From Ekhidna sp051379705 (GTDB taxonomy: Bacteria; Bacteroidota; Bacteroidia; Cytophagales; Cyclobacteriaceae), in NCBI RefSeq assembly GCF_051379705.1, contig NZ_CP179868.1:1488001-1552000 (forward strand): a stretch of 64,000 bases of DNA, written 5' to 3'. This document shows positions 34,715 through 43,122 of this stretch, in pieces (within the stretch, counting starts at the first letter, position 1; each line of letters opens with the position of its first letter). The notes beneath the pieces are model-generated. The model saw nothing but the letters and a program-made list of their open reading frames with translations, did no database searches and was not told the origin of the DNA. The position numbers and the translations under genes were made by a program.

Positions 34715-35157
34715 GCCGGATCAAGTCCGGCATGACACACGAAGAAAGATTTTTGAATCATGTATTCCTTCAGATTGAGTGGTAAAAACCAAAATTTCTG
34801 GCGTCATTCCGGTTTTCGAAGAATGAGAAATACCGGAATCTTAGTCATTGCATGAGGTTGAGATTCCTGAATCCTTCCTTCGTCAGTCTCAGGAATGACG
34901 GTTCAAAATTTTGTTTTAGGGTCTACTAAAGCCCTAAGAGTAATAAAGATCCCGGATCAAAGTCCGGCATGACACACGAAGAAAGATTTTTGAATCATGT
35001 ATCTGCTTCAGATTGAATGGTAAAAACTAAAATTTCTGGCGTCATTCCGGTTTTCGAAGAATGAGAAATACCGGAATCTTAGTCATTGCATGGGGTTGAG
35101 ATTCCTGAATCCTTCCTTCGTCAGTCTCAGGAATGACGATTCAAAATTTTTGTTCAC
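34715..35157 (+). repeat. Long direct repeat, copy B (two complete palindromic units)
   Basis: 34748-35138 is identical by eye to 32734-33124, and the similarity runs to 35157 with three mismatches. This copy also has 33 nt more at its left (34715-34747, GCCGGA..TCCGGC stem and the ATGACACACGAAGAAA linker), which match the linker inside the repeat but not the sequence left of copy A. So copy B is the more complete one, with 99-bp elements at 34802-34900 and 35040-35138. The gene-free stretch 34642-35262 contains nothing else I can support except a short GCATGC-rich motif near 35240. Confidence 0.85.
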
Positions 35158-35262
35158 TCTATCAAGACTTATTCCATCTAATCAGGTATACAAATCGTAA
35201 ACCGGAATCAACCTATCCATTTGTGACCGACTAGGAGCATGCATGCCACCTAGAATGCATGG

Positions 35263-37374
35263 GTGTTTTTCTGGAATTCTTATCCGTTCGTTCGCTTAAG
35301 TATTGCGCTTATTCTTGGTGTCATTGCCTTTGAGCAGTATCCTTTGCTTTGGAAGCAACCAACCACAATCCTGATGCTTGGTATTCTATTTTGCAGCATT
35401 AGTGTCTACTTCTCCAAAAAAATAGGCTTTCATAAGCTTCGACACCTAAATGGCCTTTTATGTCTCTTTGTGATATCCTTTCTCGGCGGATTTCTAGTAA
35501 AAAATAAATACCATGATCATCCGGCTTCACATTACAAAAATCTGGAAGTCAGAAAAAAAGGCTTTTCCGGATTGATCATCAGTCCGATCAACGAGCGGGA
35601 AAATCATTTTAGGTACGAGCTAAGCTTGAGTCAAATAGTCACCACGGATTCTCTAATCTCTACCGAGGGAACGATTCATCTTTACATATATAAAGATTCA
35701 GCGGCGTTTCCACTCCAATATGGCGATCGTGTCAATGTATTTGGTGCATTTTATTCCATTCAAGAGCCAGGAAACCCAGCTGAATTCAACTATAAAAAAT
35801 ACCTGGAAAGGCAAAACATCTATGCTCATGCATTTGTAAAGGCCGCTGATGTCGATGTAGCCGGTCACGAATCGATTAATCCTATTTTGCGTTGGTCTTT
35901 CAAACTCAGGGGTAAAGCCAATCAAATCATTGACGATCTCATTCCTCAGCCGCGAGAAAATGGAATTGCCAAAGCACTGCTTTTAGGTATAAAAGATCAC
36001 CTGGACAATGACATGAAGAAAGCGTATTCAGCGGCTGGAGCGATGCACGTTTTGGCTGTTTCCGGGTTGCATGTTGGCATAATCTTCATGATAATAAAAC
36101 TCATTTTCGGCCGGCTCAGGGAAACCGGCTTAATGGGCCGATACCTTTTTGGAGCCATCAGCATCCTCCTTATTTGGCTTTATGCATGTGTCACCGGGCT
36201 TAGTCCTTCAGTATTGCGAGCTGCAACGATGTTCTCATTTGTTGCAATCGGAGAAGCCTCGGTGAGAGAAACCAACATTTATAATTCGCTTGGCCTTGCC
36301 GCCTTCATTCTAATCCTGTTCGACCCACATTTTATTTATTCTGTTGGCTTTCAATTGTCATTTGCTGCGGTAATTGGGATTGTATACCTGCAGCCCAAAT
36401 TGTATAAGTCAATAAATATCCACAACCTATTGATGGACAAAGCGTGGGCCATTACCTGTGTATCAATTGCAGCTCAATTAGCTACCTTCCCTTTAACGGC
36501 CTATTATTTCCATCAATTTCCTACCTATTTTCTTATCTCCAACCTAATCGTTATTCCAGCATCTTTTCTGATGCTCACAGGCGGCATATTCATGATTTTG
36601 ATGGGGTCCTTTTCTTCAGCCATAGGTCAGCTTTGCGGACAGATTCTTCAAAAGTTTATTTGGATTATCAATGAGCTTATTAGCTATGTTCACCTACTTC
36701 CCAATAGTCTTATTGAGTGGATTTATATGGATTGGGTTGGGTTGATTTTTACTTATGCAATCGTTTTTACACTTATTGCTGCCCTTCATTTTGGAGCCTT
36801 CCGTACGCTTATGGTATCTGGAACACTAATTTTGGGACAACTCACGTGGGGCTGGACCAGTCATCAGCATCAGGCACTTCAAAACGAACTTATAGTTTAT
36901 GAACTATCAGATAGGCTAGCCATTGATTACATACAAGGCCATGCTGCCATGCTGTACATTGAGTTTTACTCTGACGAGGAACTTGATATGCTGTCCTATC
37001 AAATTGATCCATATAGACTCCATTCTCATTTAAGACCGATACGCGAGAGCATGAAGAGCTTCGAGGAAGCCCATTTTACAGAGAAGGATGTAATTAGATA
37101 TGGATCTATCGGGAATCAAAAATTCATCATTTTCGATTCCACCACTTTCCACCTTGATTTCAATGCGATGATAGAAACTGATCATATTATCATCAATAAT
37201 GGAGCAATAAAAAGTCTCACGTGGTTACAAAATCACTTCATCTTTGACAACCTCATCATCAGCACCAAAAATTCAATTTATTACTCGCGTAAAATAAAAA
37301 AACAAGCTGCAGAGCATGGCCTGAAAATTCACTCCTTGAAAGAAGATGGAGCACTCAGAATCTCTTTGAATTAG
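35263..37374 (+). CDS. comEC: ComEC/Rec2-type DNA uptake channel protein
   Basis: 703 aa, starting with GTG at 35263 (MFFWNSYPFVRLSIALILGVI); an in-frame TAG at 35251 rules out a longer form. An N-terminal OB-like DUF4131 domain spans about 25-190. The Competence membrane domain (about 215-490) holds LLLGIKDHLDNDMKKAYSAAGAMHVLAVSGLHVGIIF and LSPSVLRAATMFSFVAIG. The C-terminal region (about 545-703) shows no HxHxDH motif, so the metallo-beta-lactamase-like nuclease is degenerate or missing, as in other Bacteroidota ComEC. The protein forms the inner-membrane channel for single-stranded DNA in natural transformation. Confidence 0.9.
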   Translation: MFFWNSYPFVRLSIALILGVIAFEQYPLLWKQPTTILMLGILFCSISVYFSKKIGFHKLRHLNGLLCLFVISFLGGFLVKNKYHDHPASHYKNLEVRKKGFSGLIISPINERENHFRYELSLSQIVTTDSLISTEGTIHLYIYKDSAAFPLQYGDRVNVFGAFYSIQEPGNPAEFNYKKYLERQNIYAHAFVKAADVDVAGHESINPILRWSFKLRGKANQIIDDLIPQPRENGIAKALLLGIKDHLDNDMKKAYSAAGAMHVLAVSGLHVGIIFMIIKLIFGRLRETGLMGRYLFGAISILLIWLYACVTGLSPSVLRAATMFSFVAIGEASVRETNIYNSLGLAAFILILFDPHFIYSVGFQLSFAAVIGIVYLQPKLYKSINIHNLLMDKAWAITCVSIAAQLATFPLTAYYFHQFPTYFLISNLIVIPASFLMLTGGIFMILMGSFSSAIGQLCGQILQKFIWIINELISYVHLLPNSLIEWIYMDWVGLIFTYAIVFTLIAALHFGAFRTLMVSGTLILGQLTWGWTSHQHQALQNELIVYELSDRLAIDYIQGHAAMLYIEFYSDEELDMLSYQIDPYRLHSHLRPIRESMKSFEEAHFTEKDVIRYGSIGNQKFIIFDSTTFHLDFNAMIETDHIIINNGAIKSLTWLQNHFIFDNLIISTKNSIYYSRKIKKQAAEHGLKIHSLKEDGALRISLN

Positions 37375-37375
37375 G

Positions 37376-37408
37376 CATAAAAAAAGAGCGGACAAGTTAG
37401 CCCGCTCT
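37376..37408 (-). terminator. Intrinsic terminator for the minus-strand fabH unit
   Basis: Arms AGAGCGG (37385-37391) and CCGCTCT (37402-37408) form a 7-bp stem followed on the minus strand by a run of eight T residues. It lies 128 nt beyond the fabH stop. A second short hairpin (TCCCGA/TCGGGA, 37421-37438) lies between. Confidence 0.75.
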
Positions 37409-37535
37409 GTTCACCACCAATCCCGACTAGCATCGGGAAAAAACTTACTACCGCCTAGTAGTATCACAAATGTAACACTTTCAGCGATTCACCAAAGCAT
37501 ATTTTAAAAAAACAGCCGCCATGGGAATGACTTTT

Positions 37536-38498
37536 TTACCACTTAAGGATGGTGCCAGCAAAGGTCAATCCACCGCCGAAACCTATCAGTAATAGCGTAT
37601 CCCCTTTTTTGATGCCGCCGTTAGCGGCAGACTTATCAATTGCTAATGGAATTGAGGCCGAAGAAGTGTTTCCAAATTCTGTTACACTTTCAGGGATTTT
37701 GGCCATCGGATAGTCCAGATTCTTAGCTATCGCCTCAATAATTCGAAGATTGGCACTGTGTGGGACAATGTAATCTATGTCGTCCAGCGTCAGGCCTGCT
37801 TTGGCTGCCAGCTCCCTGATTTTTATCGGAATGTTCCCGACTGCCCATTTAAAAACGGATCGTCCATTCTGAACAATCTTTCCATGTGGGTTGATGCCTA
37901 CACCATTGATGCTATTCTTTTTATGACTCAGGTATAGGTCGTGACCCAAATCTCCGTTTGTTCCGGAATTGAACGCCAGAAAGTGCTCTTCCTCACTCGG
38001 CTCCACCAATGCGGCTCCTGCTGCATCCCCAAATAGGATGCAGGAAGTACGATCTTGAAGGTCCATTATTTTGCTCAGCGTTTCACTCCCGATCACAAGT
38101 ACTTTCTTATACACACCGGAGTTTACGAAACCATGTGCTATCTGTAGTCCATAGACAAAGCCGGCACATGCAGCATATATATCGTTGCAACCCGCATTCT
38201 TAATTCCAAGCTTGTATTGCACGCGAGAAGCTGTATTGGGCATGGGCTGATCGGGAGATGTAGTGCATACTACAATGAAGTCTACATCAGATATGTCTGC
38301 TCCACTATTCTTAACCAGATTTTCTACTGCCTTTACAGACAGGTCACTGGCAAACTCACCATCTTTTGAAAATCGTCGGGTTTTAATGCCCGTACGCGAG
38401 ATGATCCACTCATCATTGGTATCAATAAACTCTTCGAAATAATGATTGTCTACGATTTTTTCCGGTACGTATGTGCCGAATGCAGTAATTTTTGACAT
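37536..38498 (-). CDS. fabH: Beta-ketoacyl-ACP synthase III (FabH family)
   Basis: 320 aa, the usual length. The catalytic triad is visible: Cys111 (YAACAGFVYG), His247 (VPHSANLRI) and Asn277 (FGNTSSASIPLA); the C-terminus DTLLLIGFGGGLTFAGTILKW is also diagnostic. FabH condenses acyl-CoA with malonyl-ACP to start fatty acid synthesis; in this phylum branched or iso primers are common. A stand-alone copy beside uvrB may be a second paralogue rather than the one in the plsX cluster. It has an AT-rich palindrome 26 nt upstream and an intrinsic terminator downstream. Confidence 0.9.
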   Translation of the reverse strand: MSKITAFGTYVPEKIVDNHYFEEFIDTNDEWIISRTGIKTRRFSKDGEFASDLSVKAVENLVKNSGADISDVDFIVVCTTSPDQPMPNTASRVQYKLGIKNAGCNDIYAACAGFVYGLQIAHGFVNSGVYKKVLVIGSETLSKIMDLQDRTSCILFGDAAGAALVEPSEEEHFLAFNSGTNGDLGHDLYLSHKKNSINGVGINPHGKIVQNGRSVFKWAVGNIPIKIRELAAKAGLTLDDIDYIVPHSANLRIIEAIAKNLDYPMAKIPESVTEFGNTSSASIPLAIDKSAANGGIKKGDTLLLIGFGGGLTFAGTILKW

Positions 38499-38523
38499 AA
38501 GAAATTAGGGGAATTTGTTAGGA

Positions 38524-38539
38524 AAAAGATTAATCTTTT
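38524..38539. promoter_or_regulatory. 16-nt perfect palindrome upstream of fabH
   Basis: AAAAGATTAATCTTTT is a perfect palindrome, 26 nt before the fabH ATG in the 99-bp gap after uvrB. It is a candidate operator for a fatty-acid regulator, but its AT-richness makes chance symmetry possible. Confidence 0.35.
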
Positions 38540-38597
38540 GGGATGATTGTCTATTTCGAAAGTAAGTTTAATTAGGATGATGGCAATTCCAAAGAAG

Positions 38598-40619
38598 CTA
38601 CTTACTTTTTTTGAGCATTTTTTCCGCTTCCTGCAGCTCATCTCTCAACCGTGCTGCTTCCATGAAGTCTAAATCTTTGGCTGCTTTCTCCATTTTTCTT
38701 CGGGTTTCATTCACTAGCTTGGCCAGTTGCTCCTTGGACATGTATGAAACAACCGGATCTGCGGCAAGTGATTGCTCCTCCTCGATATAATATTTTTTAG
38801 CTCCTTTTTTCTTGTCCGCTACGCCAGTCTGCCGAAGTATTTCTTCTCTATTCTTTTTCAAAGAAACAGGCGTAATGCCATGCTTCTTGTTGTATTCCAT
38901 CTGGATATTTCTCCGTCGGTTGGTTTCATCGATGGCGAGTTTCATGGAGCCTGTCACCTTATCTGCATACATAATCACCTTGCCTCGATCGTTACGAGCC
39001 GCTCTCCCAATCGTCTGAACCAGCGAGCGTTCGTTCCTCAGGAATCCTTCTTTATCTGTATCCAGAATAGCTACAAGTGAAACTTCGGGTAGGTCAAGAC
39101 CTTCTCTCAGAAGATTTACACCCACGAGCACATCAAATACGCCTAGTCTCAGTTCTCGCAAAATTTCCACACGATCCAACGTATCTACCTCAGAGTGTAT
39201 ATACCTGGTTTTGATGCCAGCATTGAGTAAGTATTTTGTGAGCTCCTCTGCCATGCGTTTGGTCAGCGTGGTTACCAGCACACGGTCTTCCATTTCTATG
39301 CGCAGCTGAATTTCCTCCATCAGGTCATCTATCTGATTCTGACTCGGTCGAACATCAATTACAGGATCTAAAAGTCCTGTTGGACGTATTAATTGTTCGA
39401 TTATCACACCTTCTGATTTTCGCAACTCATATTCACTTGGAGTAGCACTTACAAACACTACCTGATTGAGCATGTCCTCAAATTCGTTGAAAGTCAGCGG
39501 ACGATTATCCATGGCAGATGGCAGTCTAAAACCATAGTCTACCAGATTTACCTTTCGTGCTCTGTCTCCTCCCCACATACCTCTCACCTGCGGCACGGTT
39601 ACATGGCTTTCATCAATAACCATCAGAAAGTCGTCTGGAAAATAATCCAAAAGGCAGAATGGTCGGCTTCCCGGTGAGCGTCTGTCAAAATATCTGGAAT
39701 AGTTTTCTACGCCGGAACAATAGCCAATTTCACGAATCATCTCAAGATCAAACTCCGTTCGTTCCTTTAGTCGTTTCGCCTCTAAAAATCTTCGTTCATC
39801 CTCGAAGAACTGCACCTGCTCTACCATATCATCCTGAATCTCTTTGATAGCCACCTGTAGATGATCTTTGCTAGTCACGAATAGGTTTGCCGGGAAAATT
39901 GTGATGATGCGTTCATCTGATTGTTTCTCACCAGTGATCGGGTCAATCCGCTGGATGGATTCAATCTCGTCACCCCAAAATATAAATCTGTAAGCAAAGT
40001 CTGCATAAGCGACAAAAACATCCACTGTGTCGCCTTTGACCCTGAAAGTTCCGCGCTTAAACTCAGCCTCCGTTCGGCTATACAAAATATCAACTAGGCT
40101 AAATAGAAACTTATTTCTTGGAATGACATCTCCTTCCTGAACCTTGATTACGTTTTTTCCAAACTCCTCCGGATTACCAATACCATAAATGCATGAAACG
40201 GAAGCTACTACGATGACGTCTCTTCGCCCTGAAAGTAAAGCTGAGGATGCGCTGAGTCTCAGCTTCTCAATTTCATCGTTAATTGAAAGGTCTTTTTCAA
40301 TGTACACATTGCTGGTAGGAATGTAGGCTTCTGGTTGATAGTAATCATAATAGGAGATAAAATACTCGACAGCATTATCCGGAAAAAACCGCTTAAACTC
40401 ACCATAGAGCTGAGCCGCAAGTGTCTTGTTATGACTTAGCACCAACGTTGGTTTTTGGACTTGCTGGATCACGTTGGCCATTGTAAAGGTCTTCCCTGAT
40501 CCTGTTACTCCCAAGAGCGTTTGCGCCGCTTCTCCTTCATCAATTCCTTCTACAATTTGTTTAATCGCTTGAGGTTGATCGCCCGTCGGGCTGTATTCCG
40601 AAACCAGTTTAAATTCCAT
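38598..40619 (-). CDS. uvrB: UvrABC excinuclease subunit B
   Basis: 673 aa, full family length. It has Walker A GVTGSGKTFTMAN (about 38-50), the damage-verifying beta-hairpin YYDYYQPEAYIP, helicase motifs LLDYFPDDFLMVIDESHVTVPQ and LPEVSLVAILDTDKEGFLRNERSLVQTIGRAARN, and a C-terminal UVR domain (LVNETRRKMEKAAKDLDFMEAARLRDELQEAE) that binds UvrC. It acts in nucleotide excision repair. It starts 3 nt after aroE on the same strand and is 99 nt from fabH. Confidence 0.97.
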   Translation of the reverse strand: MEFKLVSEYSPTGDQPQAIKQIVEGIDEGEAAQTLLGVTGSGKTFTMANVIQQVQKPTLVLSHNKTLAAQLYGEFKRFFPDNAVEYFISYYDYYQPEAYIPTSNVYIEKDLSINDEIEKLRLSASSALLSGRRDVIVVASVSCIYGIGNPEEFGKNVIKVQEGDVIPRNKFLFSLVDILYSRTEAEFKRGTFRVKGDTVDVFVAYADFAYRFIFWGDEIESIQRIDPITGEKQSDERIITIFPANLFVTSKDHLQVAIKEIQDDMVEQVQFFEDERRFLEAKRLKERTEFDLEMIREIGYCSGVENYSRYFDRRSPGSRPFCLLDYFPDDFLMVIDESHVTVPQVRGMWGGDRARKVNLVDYGFRLPSAMDNRPLTFNEFEDMLNQVVFVSATPSEYELRKSEGVIIEQLIRPTGLLDPVIDVRPSQNQIDDLMEEIQLRIEMEDRVLVTTLTKRMAEELTKYLLNAGIKTRYIHSEVDTLDRVEILRELRLGVFDVLVGVNLLREGLDLPEVSLVAILDTDKEGFLRNERSLVQTIGRAARNDRGKVIMYADKVTGSMKLAIDETNRRRNIQMEYNKKHGITPVSLKKNREEILRQTGVADKKKGAKKYYIEEEQSLAADPVVSYMSKEQLAKLVNETRRKMEKAAKDLDFMEAARLRDELQEAEKMLKKSK

Positions 40620-40622
40620 TGA

Positions 40623-41360
40623 TTAGCTATTCCAAATATCCCAGGATCTTTCTGCCTGAAGCTCCAACATCTCCATCCCGTTTTTAGTTTTTGCTCCGTT
40701 ATTTTTCCCTTCTTTCATAAACGCTGTTTCTTCAGGATTGTAGATCAAATCATAAAAAAAAGTGCCTTTCGATATTAGTTTAAATGGAAGATCCGGTATC
40801 GATTCATTGTTTGGAAACATGCCAAGTGGCGTAGTGTTTATGATCAATTTAAAGCGGGAGATGATTTCAGAATTTGCCTTTATTTGATCGTAGGTATAAT
40901 CTCCTCCCTTGCTGGTTCTACTTACCTGATTGTATGGAATATTTAGATCCGTGAGCCCTGCCTGAACTGCTTTAGAAGCTCCTCCCGAACCAAGAATCAA
41001 GGCTTCCCCTTTGAAATCACCGATCCATGACTTGAGGGATTCTCGAAATGCCATATAGTCCGTATTATATCCGATGAGCTTTCCCCCTTTTTTTAATATG
41101 ACATTAGCCGCACCAACCTTGATGGCACTAGAATCCTGTTTATCCAGATATTTTACAACGTTTTCCTTATGTGGCACGGTAACATTGAGACCTTTTAGGT
41201 CCGAATGCTTGAGCCAAAGAGCCGGGAATTCATTCAAGAACTCCATCTCGAATAGATCATACACGTGATCTTTCAGTTTGAGCTTTTTGAATTTCTCGGA
41301 GAAGAAATTCTGAGAGTAACTATGTTCAACAGGATAACCAATTAATCCAAAGCGTGTCAT
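40623..41360 (-). CDS. aroE: Shikimate dehydrogenase
   Basis: The 245-aa protein opens with FGLIGYPVEHSYSQNFF, the shikimate-binding SxS region, followed by LKGLNVTVPHKENVVKYL (catalytic Lys) and IGYNTDYMAF (catalytic Asp). The NADP part has ALILGSGGASKAVQAGL and ends NGMEMLELQAERSWDIWN. It reduces 3-dehydroshikimate to shikimate in the aromatic amino acid pathway. At 245 aa it is slightly short (usual 265-290) but all motifs are present. It sits between the DUF368 gene and uvrB in one minus-strand run. Confidence 0.93.
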   Translation of the reverse strand: MTRFGLIGYPVEHSYSQNFFSEKFKKLKLKDHVYDLFEMEFLNEFPALWLKHSDLKGLNVTVPHKENVVKYLDKQDSSAIKVGAANVILKKGGKLIGYNTDYMAFRESLKSWIGDFKGEALILGSGGASKAVQAGLTDLNIPYNQVSRTSKGGDYTYDQIKANSEIISRFKLIINTTPLGMFPNNESIPDLPFKLISKGTFFYDLIYNPEETAFMKEGKNNGAKTKNGMEMLELQAERSWDIWNS

Positions 41361-41399
41361 ATTAGATTAAAGTTATATTAAGAATCCAAGCCTGCCTAA

Positions 41400-42293
41400 C
41401 TACTTTTCAGATGTTGATGATTTTCGTTCCATCCAAAAAACCATCAAGAACCCAGCGATGATAAAAAATAATGAATAGGCAAGTTCTGAATTTAATTCTG
41501 GTAATCGCCATATATATCCGATGGCTTTTTCTTTCCCATTAAAAATTTCGGTTAATGCAATTTTCCAGGGCCAAATAATCAAAAGCGAGCCCGCGACAAA
41601 CCCGCTAAGAATTGCAATAGTAACGTCCTTGAATTTGCTGAAAAGGAATGCTAGCAGCCGAGACAAGACGACAAGTCCCAAAACACACCCTATCGCAATA
41701 GGTGCAAGAATCTTAATCTCTAGTGCACTGATTGCTTTCAACACAAGGAGGTAATTACCCATGAGTAATAGCACATAAGATCCAGATAAACCTGGCAGGA
41801 TCATGCTACAAACTGCCACCACACCACAGAGGATAAGGTAGACAAATGAATCATTGGGCTGAGCGGGCGGAAGAAACGCTATAGCGATGGCAATGGCTGA
41901 TCCTATGATAAATGAGATTATTACCGCGAATGAAGTTTTGCCAATCTGACGTGAAACCGCGAAAACTGATGCAACGATGAGCCCAAAGAAAAATGATAGT
42001 GTGAGGGTTTCGTATTGATCAAATGCGATCTCCAGCAGCTTCGCCAGACTCAAAATACTGACGAAAACACCAAGAAAGAGAACCACCAAAAAGCTAAAAT
42101 CTATTTTTTGGGCGAATTCCTTAAATCGACCGTTAAAAAAAAGTTTGATAGCTTCAAGATCTATATTCTTGAGCGCATTTATCAGACGCTCATAAATGCC
42201 GGTAATGAAGGCTACAGTTCCTCCAGAGACACCAGGAATTACATTTGCAGCTCCCATGGCGACACCCTTTAGGAAAAGTTTGAGTTTATCCAT
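41400..42293 (-). CDS. DUF368 polyprenyl-phosphate transporter (PopT-like)
   Basis: 297 aa with about eight helices. The N-terminal signature FLKGVAMGAANVIPGVSGGTVAFITGIYERLI and the second repeat ICGVVAVCSMILPGLSGSYVLLLMGNYLLVL are the DUF368 hallmark. DUF368 and DedA proteins were recently shown to recycle undecaprenyl phosphate across the inner membrane for cell-wall and O-antigen synthesis. It starts 6 nt after the phosphosulfolactate synthase stop and is followed by aroE 39 nt later. It ends in a basic tail (MERKSSTSEK). Confidence 0.9.
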   Translation of the reverse strand: MDKLKLFLKGVAMGAANVIPGVSGGTVAFITGIYERLINALKNIDLEAIKLFFNGRFKEFAQKIDFSFLVVLFLGVFVSILSLAKLLEIAFDQYETLTLSFFFGLIVASVFAVSRQIGKTSFAVIISFIIGSAIAIAIAFLPPAQPNDSFVYLILCGVVAVCSMILPGLSGSYVLLLMGNYLLVLKAISALEIKILAPIAIGCVLGLVVLSRLLAFLFSKFKDVTIAILSGFVAGSLLIIWPWKIALTEIFNGKEKAIGYIWRLPELNSELAYSLFFIIAGFLMVFWMERKSSTSEK

Positions 42294-42299
42294 TAGGAC

Positions 42300-43055
42300 T
42301 TATAAAAAGTGACTAAAAGTATCGCCTCTGAGACCAAGTCTGATTGTTTCTAATGGGATAACTTCATTTGGTGCGATGTTGCCAAGGTTAACATTGGAAC
42401 CGCACAGTTTAATAAACCATACCTGCTGAGCTTTTTGTGGTGCTTCCCACAAAATCTTTTCGGTTGGAATTTGCGTTAATATCTCTTCTACAAGTCCCTG
42501 TCGAACCTCTCCTGAATCTCTGAAAAGCCCCACATTTCCACTTTCTCGTGCCTCTCCAATCACTTTCCATGCGCCGGCTTCTAATTCAGTGCTCATCTGC
42601 TCAATCCATTTATATGGAGGGATAATCTTTGCTGCATCTTTCGAGCCAACTTCGCTTAGAACTGTTACTTGCTTTGCAAGAATTCTTATGTATTCGCATT
42701 TTTTATCATGATCCATGACCAAGGAGCCATCGGAAACCTCTGCGTACTCCATACCGAACTCATCCAGTATTTTTTGGTAATCTGAAAACTGCTCTCGAAC
42801 AATAAAGGCTTCAAATAAGGTTCCTCCAAAATAGGTAGGAATTCCAGCCGATTTATATAAGGCAATTTTCTCCTTGAGTTTTGGGTAGACATATGATGTA
42901 GCCCAGCCAAACTTAACAATATCAATATACTCTCCGCTGGATTCTATTAGGTCCTCTACTTCTCTCAAACTGAGGCCTTTATCCATGACCATAGTGTAGC
43001 CCTCGGTCCTTGGTTTATTTGTCCTTTCGGGTAAGTTGTTTAGATGATAATTCAT
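42300..43055 (-). CDS. Phosphosulfolactate synthase-like protein (ComA family)
   Basis: The 251-aa TIM-barrel is of the PF02679 family: PERTNKPRTEGYTMVMDKGLSLREVEDLI, YIDIVKFGWATSYVY, GIPTYFGGTLFEAF, VSDGSLVMDH, VLSEVGSKDA, and IRLGLRGDTFSHFL at the end. The archaeal enzyme adds sulfite to phosphoenolpyruvate to make phosphosulfolactate for coenzyme M. In a bacterium without methanogenesis it could supply sulfonates such as sulfolactate or precursors of sulfonolipids; this is inference. It lies in an operon-like run upstream of DUF368 and aroE. Confidence 0.88.
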   Translation of the reverse strand: MNYHLNNLPERTNKPRTEGYTMVMDKGLSLREVEDLIESSGEYIDIVKFGWATSYVYPKLKEKIALYKSAGIPTYFGGTLFEAFIVREQFSDYQKILDEFGMEYAEVSDGSLVMDHDKKCEYIRILAKQVTVLSEVGSKDAAKIIPPYKWIEQMSTELEAGAWKVIGEARESGNVGLFRDSGEVRQGLVEEILTQIPTEKILWEAPQKAQQVWFIKLCGSNVNLGNIAPNEVIPLETIRLGLRGDTFSHFL

Positions 43056-43122
43056 TTAGGATTTTTGTCGCTCAAAAAAAACAAGCCTCAAAAATCAGAA
43101 ATTATCTTTAGACGATCAAAGT

